A stretch of DNA of 64,000 nucleotides, from NCBI RefSeq assembly GCF_004366075.1, contig NZ_SODU01000003.1, positions 682,001-746,000 on the forward strand. The letters are read 5' to 3'. Position 1 is the stretch's first letter, and each line of letters begins with the position of its first letter. The notes below the pieces were generated by a model that saw nothing but the letters and a program-made list of their open reading frames with translations, was not told the origin of the DNA and did not search any database. Shown piece after piece: positions 56,597-64,000 of the stretch. A program made the translations under genes and the position numbers. Source of the DNA: Kribbella pratensis. GTDB lineage: Bacteria; Actinomycetota; Actinomycetes; Propionibacteriales; Kribbellaceae.

Positions 56597-56670
56597 GGTC
56601 GTGGGTGGTACCTCCAGGCTCCCGAGTCGCCCTCCCAAGCCTCGGCCGAACCCCGGCACCACCCACGACC
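56597..56670. repeat. Stem-forming inverted repeat in the LuxR/guaB1 gap
   Basis: 13-bp perfect arms (56597-56609 and 56658-56670) enclosing 48 bp. It lies about 100 bp upstream of the LuxR start and about 210 bp past the guaB1 stop. It could be a regulatory site, a processed 3' end or a small structured RNA. Confidence 0.5.
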
Positions 56671-56838
56671 ACGAGCAGGACACCTATACCTGTTGAGCCC
56701 CCGCGTCGATCGGTCCCGCCGCCCCCGGCGTGACCCCGACCCCCCGACGGATGGTTCGGTGCCCTTCCTCCCCCTGTTGACTACACCGTGCCACCGATCG
56801 CCCAGCGTGACCATCGCCCGGCGCATGATCTTGCCGGG

Positions 56839-56857
56839 CCCGGAGTCTCATTCCGGG
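56839..56857 (-). terminator. Short hairpin after guaB1
   Basis: CCCGGA (56839-56844) pairs with TCCGGG (56852-56857) around seven bases, 21 bp beyond the guaB1 stop. Weak, but in the right place to end the transcript. Confidence 0.4.
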
Positions 56858-56877
56858 GATGAGGACGCTGTAGTCGA

Positions 56878-58482
<1,605 letters not shown>

Positions 58483-58875
58483 CTAGGGAAGGTTTTGGGT
58501 GGGGAAGCCGAGGTCTCCAACCGAGGGTGGACCCTCGGCATCCCAGACTCTGGCATACGCCCCTGCCACGAGCGGCCAGATCTGTTGCAGGCCGTCTTCG
58601 ACCGACTCGATCTCCTTGGCGACGTCTCCGGAAACGACGAACTCGTGTGGGATGACGCGACCGGCCGCATCTTTCCGACCTAACGGATCGGGAAACCGCA
58701 GCGCGACCTTCCCGGCCGCACGGCGCCACGTGGCCGGCTCGTCCTCGAGACCCGCGAAGCTACGTTCGTAGTCCAAGAGTGGGTCGGACCGCCCTCCGTT
58801 GAGGAGGAAGCGGAACCCCCAGGAGCGCCCACGAGTGGCCCAGATGAGGCTCTCGGGTATGCCCTCAGAGCTCAC
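58483..58875 (-). CDS. Partner protein of the TRAFAC-type GTPase, unrecognised
   Basis: 130 aa. ATG 58875 overlaps the GTPase stop (ATGA), so the two are made together. Content: GFRFLLNGGRSDPLLDYERS, then WRRAAGKVALRFPDPLGRKD and DVAKEIESVEDGLQQIWPLV, predicted mixed alpha/beta and soluble. I do not recognise a family. Similar small proteins accompany GTPases in predicted bacterial conflict systems, so it may be an adaptor or effector. Confidence 0.75.
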   Translation of the reverse strand: MSSEGIPESLIWATRGRSWGFRFLLNGGRSDPLLDYERSFAGLEDEPATWRRAAGKVALRFPDPLGRKDAAGRVIPHEFVVSGDVAKEIESVEDGLQQIWPLVAGAYARVWDAEGPPSVGDLGFPTQNLP

Positions 58876-60059
58876 TTGAGGCTCCTGATGAGCAGCTTGT
58901 CCTTGACGCCTTGGTCCAGGTCCAGCCTGAACTGCGTGAGCGTCGCGGTCAGGAAGTCGTGGTCCTTCCGAGCCTGGGCATTGATCTCCCTGACTTGCGA
59001 CCCAGCCATCTTGGCGGCCGCAACGAGGACAGGGAACGCGACCTTAACGACTGGGCCGACCCTCGGCAACTTCGCCAACAACTTGTCGACACTGAGGAGC
59101 TTGCCGCCCACAAGGACCCCAGCCACGGTCTCAGCGCCGTCCGCCAGGGTGTCGAGTACCTTCCGGGGGATCTCCATCCGTTCGTTCCATTGAACGCGGC
59201 GCTCCAGGGGAAGCATTGAAGCCACCGGCAGGATGAGATCGAGCCCGACCCGTTGGGTCACATCGATCTCCGCCGGCTCCGCGCCGGCCACGGAGAGTTC
59301 GAACTTGGCCGATGAGAGCAGCATGAAGTCCTCGCCCACCGAGAGCGCGTCAGGCGTGTCCACGAGGTCCTTGAGCGTCGAGCGCAGGTCGTCGAGGTGG
59401 CTCGCCGCCCTTTCGATCACGAGATCGCGGAACGAGTAGACGTCCCAGTCTGGGAAGAGATCCGCCTTCGACAGGGCCATGATCCAGATGCGCGGGAACT
59501 CGACGAGGCGGTCCTCGTCGTCCAGGAGGTCGTCCTTGAGTCGCAGCACGCCTTGGCGGAAGTTCGTCAGGAGCGACTTGAGGTACCGTTCCTCCTCGCC
59601 CGCATAGTCCAGCAACTTCTGGCCATCCACCAGCAGGAGCGCGACATCGGAACGCAGCAGTGACCGGAAGGTGTCGACGCGACGATTGGCCTCTTCCTCG
59701 CTGCTCGGCGACTCCTCGAACCATTCCCCCGGGTAGTCGTGCCACGCGAGTCGCAGGGCGTCGAATGGCCTCTTCTTCGCCGCGGCGTTGTCTCCACCCT
59801 TGAGCTTCACCGAGAAGTAGTAAGTGGTGGCCGCGAATCGGGTGGGTGCCGGCGCCCTCCCGCGGTCTCGCATGCCGAGGTAGTTCTGGTAGAGCCGGTT
59901 GCCCTGGCCGGTGTCGTCTGCGACGAGGTCCCACAGGTCATTCGAATACGAGCCCTCCTGCGTGGGGCCGAAGAACGAGGAAACGAGCACCGTCTTCCCG
60001 GATCCGCTCTCTCCGAAAACGGCGATATGCTGCTCGCGGATCCTGGGGTATTTCGCCAT
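58872..60059 (-). CDS. TRAFAC-type GTPase of a predicted conflict/defence module
   Basis: 395 aa from ATG 60059; a TTG at 60077 is possible. Full set of GTPase motifs: G1 GESGSGKT (16-23), G3 DYPG (108-111), G4 SKAD (197-200), G5 SSAK (249-252). The G-domain is long, with an insert (QEGSYSNDLWDLVADDTGQG to VKLKGGDN) between G1 and G3. The C-terminal 100 residues are helical and hydrophobic (KLPRVGPVVKVAFPVLVAAA) and could touch membrane. No translation, transport or cell-division GTPase family fits. Coupled to an unknown partner; beside a toxin-antitoxin pair. Confidence 0.8.
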   Translation of the reverse strand: MAKYPRIREQHIAVFGESGSGKTVLVSSFFGPTQEGSYSNDLWDLVADDTGQGNRLYQNYLGMRDRGRAPAPTRFAATTYYFSVKLKGGDNAAAKKRPFDALRLAWHDYPGEWFEESPSSEEEANRRVDTFRSLLRSDVALLLVDGQKLLDYAGEEERYLKSLLTNFRQGVLRLKDDLLDDEDRLVEFPRIWIMALSKADLFPDWDVYSFRDLVIERAASHLDDLRSTLKDLVDTPDALSVGEDFMLLSSAKFELSVAGAEPAEIDVTQRVGLDLILPVASMLPLERRVQWNERMEIPRKVLDTLADGAETVAGVLVGGKLLSVDKLLAKLPRVGPVVKVAFPVLVAAAKMAGSQVREINAQARKDHDFLTATLTQFRLDLDQGVKDKLLIRSLK

Positions 60060-60235
60060 GCCGCGAACGTACCGCAAACGCTTGGCTCACACGCGGATAC
60101 CGAAGATTTAACGCAAGGCCCCATCAGCCGGCCCACGTGGGCTGGGGTCCACTGTTCCGTGGACGGATACGTCGTACCGGCCATCGACGAAACGGCCGCG
60201 GCTGTCAGTCCCGGCCTCGGCGCTGATACGGATGC

Positions 60236-60310
60236 CCAGGCCATCACAATTCCGGCACGTGGGTCGCTCCACGCTCACACCTTCGTCGCAGTGCAATTGT
60301 GAGGGCCTGG
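60236..60310. repeat. 75-bp inverted-repeat element, copy 2
   Basis: CCAGGCCATCACAATT (60236-60251) and AATTGTGAGGGCCTGG (60295-60310) match at 15 of 16 positions. Same ends and size as the element at 50864-50939, inside sequence different except for a short GGTCGCTCCACGC-like piece. It lies in the 286-bp gap between the GTPase start and the end of the toxin gene. Confidence 0.85.
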
Positions 60311-60345
60311 ACCCCTACGGCTGGACTCCGCGGCTTTTGCCGTGG

Positions 60346-60957
60346 TCAGCGGTCGAGGCGGAGGTCCGGTCGTGGTGAGGAGTCTGCGCGAGCTTGTCCG
60401 AAGCCGGAGGTCGCCAGTCGTCGCGACGTTGCCAAGGGCACCTGGCCGGAGAAGGCGTGTGCAACCGCGCGATTCGCATCGAGTTCGGCTCGGCGCTGGG
60501 CTTGGTTCTGCTTGAGGCTCGGCATGCGATCACCGAACACATTGAGACCCGGCTGACGATCATGGAGGTTTCGATTGAGCCGGGCGCACGTGTGCTCGTA
60601 GATGTTGCCGGACCCTTGCCGCGGCTTCCCAGCCAGCAACTCCCGGCGGGGAAGGTCGCCAGGCCCGGCAGGCGACATCTCCCGAAACACCAGCCGATAG
60701 TCCGCCTTCCGCTGCGGATCGGACTGCAGATAAGCAGTCACACAGTCCCGCAAATCCCCCTTCCCAGCCTCATACCCCAACGTGTGCCGCCCGTCAGTCG
60801 TCCCCTCGGCCAAGTCGCCGATCTGTTTCAGCACCTGACGATGGAGGTATCCGGCAGGGCCTCGCGGGTCCTTCTCCGCAGCCGCCGCAAGACGCATCAG
60901 GTCAACCGCGAACTCTTTGCCAAGAAGAATCTCGTACCTCGGCGAGTCCTCGCTCAT
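60346..60957 (-). CDS. Probable toxin of a Phd-linked toxin-antitoxin pair
   Basis: 203 aa, ATG 60957 overlapping the antitoxin stop (ATGA). N-terminal 85 residues (RYEILLGKEFAVDLMRLAAA, LHRQVLKQIGDLAEGTTDGR, then ADYRLVFREM) have the helix-helix-strand plan of RelE/ParE toxins. The C-terminal half (RQGSGNIYEHTCARLNRNLH, RRAELDANRAVAHAFSG) is longer than in RelE and conserved-looking rather than random. RNase activity is an inference from fold and context. Confidence 0.7.
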   Translation of the reverse strand: MSEDSPRYEILLGKEFAVDLMRLAAAAEKDPRGPAGYLHRQVLKQIGDLAEGTTDGRHTLGYEAGKGDLRDCVTAYLQSDPQRKADYRLVFREMSPAGPGDLPRRELLAGKPRQGSGNIYEHTCARLNRNLHDRQPGLNVFGDRMPSLKQNQAQRRAELDANRAVAHAFSGQVPLATSRRLATSGFGQARADSSPRPDLRLDR

Positions 60958-61496
60958 TGCGAGTTGTCTTCTCGCCGCGCGCCCTCCGCCTCCTCACGCT
61001 TCTCCTGGCGAATCTCCTCGAGCACCTGCTGGCTGTACGGCCCCATCATCGCGGCGATCTCGTCGAGAGTCATGGCACGGCTGGTCGGGAGTGGTTCGGT
61101 GGCGTAGACGCGGCGGGTCGGGTCGTCGATCGTGCCGGGTGGGGGTTCGTCGTCGCCACGCAGTTGGCGGTACTGCGAGGTCGACACGATCACGGCCTCC
61201 GGCTCACCGCCATCACCCCACACCACCGGCGCAAACGCCCCGGCCCGAATCGCGGCCACCATCGACCCCAGCTCCGCACCCACGACCTCAGCCGAAACCA
61301 CCCCAGGACGACGCTCGAACTTCGACTCACCCCCAAGATCCTCGAACTGGTCGTAGGTCAGCAGCACCGCCTCCGGCACCCCGTCATCACCGAAGCTGAA
61401 CGGCATGGTCTGCCCGTGACGGAACCGAGCGAGCACCCCGACAACATCCCGCCGTACGTCATCCACCGACCGAATCGCAGAACCTTCAGTAGCCAC
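60954..61496 (-). CDS. Phd/YefM-type antitoxin with two tandem Phd modules
   Basis: 180 aa. Two similar segments: about 10-55 (VVGVLARFRHGQTMPFSFGD, then PEAVLLTYDQFEDL) and about 72-112 (MVAAIRAGAFAPVVWGDGGE, then PEAVIVSTSQYRQL). Each is a Phd-like beta-hairpin and helix unit, normally found once per antitoxin. The C-terminal tail (about 140-180, helical and charged) should wrap the toxin. Precedes and overlaps the toxin gene. Confidence 0.78.
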   Translation of the reverse strand: MATEGSAIRSVDDVRRDVVGVLARFRHGQTMPFSFGDDGVPEAVLLTYDQFEDLGGESKFERRPGVVSAEVVGAELGSMVAAIRAGAFAPVVWGDGGEPEAVIVSTSQYRQLRGDDEPPPGTIDDPTRRVYATEPLPTSRAMTLDEIAAMMGPYSQQVLEEIRQEKREEAEGARREDNSQ

Positions 61497-61649
61497 AGCC
61501 CGACTCTACGACGCCGCCGCCTACACAAGCCGCTTATCCACAGCCTCCGTCCACGCTTGCAGGAAGCTGCAGAGCTGTGGATATCCGGGTCGGTGAACAC
61601 CCTCCGTATGCGAGGCTTAACTCGCCAGCACCAAAGAACGGAGCCCTCC

Positions 61650-62246
61650 ATGCCGCGCCGACCGGCCCTCGGAACCACCACCGCAGCCCTCTGCGCCCTC
61701 CTAGCGCTGACCGCCTGCCAAGGCTCCCCAGAAGCCGGCCAACCGAACACGGCCCCGCCGCCGTCCACCTCAGATCCCACCTCCTCCCCCACTCCGTCCC
61801 CGACTCCCAGCAACACGCCTGAGGACGTGGCTGTGGCCGCGGCTTCGGTTGCGTACCGAGGGTTCGTCGCCGCGACGGACGCGATGTACAGGAGTGGCGG
61901 CCGCAACGTGACCGCACTGAATAAGTACGCGAGCGGTGTGATGCTGAGAGCCGAGCTCGTCGAGGCAGAGAAGTTCCGCGGTTACAAATGGCACTCCGTC
62001 GGAAGTCTGCAGGTCGTCTGGATCAAGCCGTTGAGCATCGGCAAGCCGAATGCCAGTGGTCAGATCGACAGCCTGATCCTCAGCGCGTGCGTCGACTCCT
62101 CCAAGGCCGGCGCCGTGGACTCCAAAGGCAAGAGTGTCAGACTCCCTGGAACACCGAACCAAACCGTTGACGAGATGCGCATGCGCCGCGTCCAAGGCTC
62201 TTGGAAAGCTGACTTCGCGCAGAGCAGGAAACCCACGAAATGCTGA
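61650..62246 (+). CDS. Lipoprotein of unknown function (DUF6318-like)
   Basis: 198 aa from ATG 61650 (AACGGAG upstream). Lipoprotein signal with lipobox LTA-C at Cys24, a Pro/Ser/Thr-rich linker (about 30-68), and a compact domain beginning VAVAAASVAYRGFVAATDAM. The domain pattern resembles DUF6318 proteins of Nocardioides and Kribbella. Its last 7 bp overlap the next gene, so they form a pair of secreted proteins. Confidence 0.8.
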   Translation: MPRRPALGTTTAALCALLALTACQGSPEAGQPNTAPPPSTSDPTSSPTPSPTPSNTPEDVAVAAASVAYRGFVAATDAMYRSGGRNVTALNKYASGVMLRAELVEAEKFRGYKWHSVGSLQVVWIKPLSIGKPNASGQIDSLILSACVDSSKAGAVDSKGKSVRLPGTPNQTVDEMRMRRVQGSWKADFAQSRKPTKC

Positions 62247-63256
62247 CGTCCAAGCTCCTCGGCGTCGCCGCGATTCTGTCGGTCCTCGGATCATCCGCCG
62301 CATTCGCTGACCCAACACCCGACTCACCCGGGTGCGTCACCGGCTGGAGCGCTGGACAATGCGTCTACTCCGTGGGCGATGACGGTCATCCGCCGACCGT
62401 TTCCGTCAAGGCAACGCCCGGAGCCAAGAAGACCGGTGAGTCTGCCTGCGTCTGGGAAGGGCAGATGGTGCCATGCCGGACCGAGGACGGGTTCTTTGAT
62501 GCAGCATCAGGATGCTATCTGCATCCGCTGGCCGGGCCCAGATCTTTGGTCTCCCCGAGCGAAGTCAGCGACTACCCGCCGGGTACAAAGTTCTACGAAT
62601 GCTGGTTGATTCTTGGAGTCGACGAGGGGAGGCCGGTCGTCCAGATCACGCCCGAGTCTGTAAACCGGCCGCCGGGTGAGACGCGGACAATCGATCCGCG
62701 GGTTGCGGCTCGGCAGGTGGTGGAGACGATGAAATTTGTTGCGCCGCAGTTGCGAGTTTCGCCGTACGTGCAGAGTGCGGACCACGTCGGCATCGTCAAC
62801 GTGCCGATCTGGATGTGGGTGACCGATCCTGGGCCGACGACGACTGGACCGCAGACCAAGACCGCGGCGCTCGGTGGGGTCTCCATCACCGCGACCGGGA
62901 CCGTCGACCGCATCGAGTGGTCGATGGGTGCCGGTGACACCGTCAGTTGTAAAGGCGCTGGCACCGCGTTCACCCGCGAGATGGCGGTCGGCAAGTCGCT
63001 AAAAGACGTGCCCTCATCCCCTACGTGCGGCTACAAGTACAGCAAGGCTTCCCGGTGCGAGAAGGCCGGCGCGTACAACGTCACGGCGACGGCGTACTGG
63101 ACCGTCCACTGGACCGGCGGCGGCATGCAGGGCGATATCCCTCTCGACTTCAGCCGCTCCATCCCCCTCCGGGTAACCGACCTCCGACCCGTCCTGGTCG
63201 ACCCAGACGGCGGCTCGGCACAGCCGTCGACGCCGCCGCGCTCCTGCAGCAACTGA
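62240..63256 (+). CDS. Secreted Cys-containing protein of unknown function
   Basis: 338 aa. Signal peptide 1-24 (ends AAFA). The mature part has ten or so Cys (GCVTGWSAGQC, ACVWEGQMVPC, GCYLHPL, FYECWLIL, VSCKG, PTCGYKYSKASRC), suggesting disulfides, and an Ig/PKD-like tail (KAGAYNVTATAYWTVHWTGG). Coupled to the lipoprotein gene. Many actinobacterial genomes have such pairs near membrane ATPases; no function known. A terminator follows. Confidence 0.8.
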   Translation: MLTSKLLGVAAILSVLGSSAAFADPTPDSPGCVTGWSAGQCVYSVGDDGHPPTVSVKATPGAKKTGESACVWEGQMVPCRTEDGFFDAASGCYLHPLAGPRSLVSPSEVSDYPPGTKFYECWLILGVDEGRPVVQITPESVNRPPGETRTIDPRVAARQVVETMKFVAPQLRVSPYVQSADHVGIVNVPIWMWVTDPGPTTTGPQTKTAALGGVSITATGTVDRIEWSMGAGDTVSCKGAGTAFTREMAVGKSLKDVPSSPTCGYKYSKASRCEKAGAYNVTATAYWTVHWTGGGMQGDIPLDFSRSIPLRVTDLRPVLVDPDGGSAQPSTPPRSCSN

Positions 63257-63270
63257 GGCCGCGGTAGCCA

Positions 63271-63302
63271 GAAGGCCGGCTCCATCGACGGAGCCGGCCT
63301 TC
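63271..63302. terminator. Bidirectional terminator between the secreted-protein gene and katG
   Basis: GAAGGCCGGCTCC (63271-63283) and GGAGCCGGCCTTC (63290-63302) are perfect 13-bp arms with a 6-base loop, between convergent genes, 15 bp after the plus-strand stop. Confidence 0.88.
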
Positions 63303-63373
63303 CGGTCAGACAGTTGGGAAAGAAAGTTGCAACTGGTGACAAATTCTTTCCCGCGAGTCCTGCAGCGTGCTGC

Positions 63374-64000
<627 letters not shown>

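Larger units (their letters stand above)
56495..56877. other. 383-bp non-coding stretch between the LuxR regulator and guaB1
   Basis: No gene seen. It contains an inverted repeat GGTCGTGGGTGGT (56597-56609) with ACCACCCACGACC (56658-56670), extendable to 15 of 16 pairs, which can form a long stem around 48 bp; and a shorter stem at 56839-56857 beside the guaB1 stop. It must also hold the LuxR promoter. The 56670-56800 part is very C-rich on the plus strand. Confidence 0.5.

Noticed and set aside
59871-59881. Third copy of the 11963-12126 arm (GCATGCCGAGG)
   Set aside because: Only 11 bp match, inside the GTPase coding sequence, with no partner arm.
60315-60563. Frameshift in the toxin gene with the C-terminus in another frame
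   Set aside because: The main frame continues with plausible, charged and structured sequence to its stop; the other frame looks like a shadow.

Overview
The window is high-GC DNA with GTG/TTG starts, dense ATGA-type overlaps and a gene content (Rpf resuscitation factor, monomeric NADP-isocitrate dehydrogenase, GuaB1, editing-domain-free ProS, actinobacterial protein O-mannosyltransferase, several ECF sigma factors) that points to an actinobacterium, most likely a Kribbella/Nocardioides-type member of the Propionibacteriales. The genus is inference; the phylum is well supported. No tRNA, rRNA, CRISPR array, transposase or phage structural gene was seen.

Layout. 0-4.1 kb: end of a sensor kinase, its NarL-type regulator and a MacB/LolCDE-like ABC exporter. 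4.1-6 kb: VOC protein, trans-aconitate methyltransferase and divergent TamR-like MarR regulator with two operator palindromes. 6.2-10.9 kb: ABC-F ATPase, fructosamine kinase and an OtrA/TetM-like ribosomal protection protein. 11-16 kb: conserved housekeeping block ispE-rsmA-rpfB, a nitroreductase and tatD. 16-28.6 kb: an accessory stretch (SRPBCC protein, secreted 5'-nucleotidase, AraC-controlled alpha-galactosidase/sugar-ABC/PhyH operon, oxidoreductase, ECF42 sigma with DGPF partner, DoxX). 28.6-32.8 kb: metG, rsmI and protein O-mannosyltransferase, which in M. tuberculosis lie in the same neighbourhood as tatD-rpfB-ksgA-ispE. 33-36 kb: GNAT, DUF1707 protein.

34.1-42.2 kb is the most interesting part: one minus-strand run of seven genes, almost all with overlapping or touching ends, encoding a peptide/nickel-type ABC importer (lipoprotein, two permeases, fused double ATPase), a divergent cysteine-synthase-like PLP enzyme, a DUF364 'heavy-metal chelation' protein and an MFS exporter. 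A Zur-like palindrome lies just ahead of the first gene and a large stem encloses the start of the DUF364 gene. The set (importer + exporter + two small-molecule enzymes + metal-type operator) looks like a compact metallophore, perhaps zincophore, locus of a kind I do not recognise.

42.4-50.9 kb: ECF41 sigma with divergent SDR, MarR, copper operon (YcnI-CopC-CopD), alpha/beta hydrolase, ECF sigma plus membrane-anchored partner, ROK kinase. 51-58.3 kb: pentapeptide protein, icd, proS, GAF-LuxR regulator and guaB1. 58.5-61.5 kb: a small accessory island with a TRAFAC-type GTPase plus partner and a toxin-antitoxin pair with a doubled Phd domain, flanked by one copy of a 75-bp inverted-repeat element whose other copy is at 50.9 kb. 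61.6-64 kb: two secreted proteins of unknown function and the 3' part of katG.
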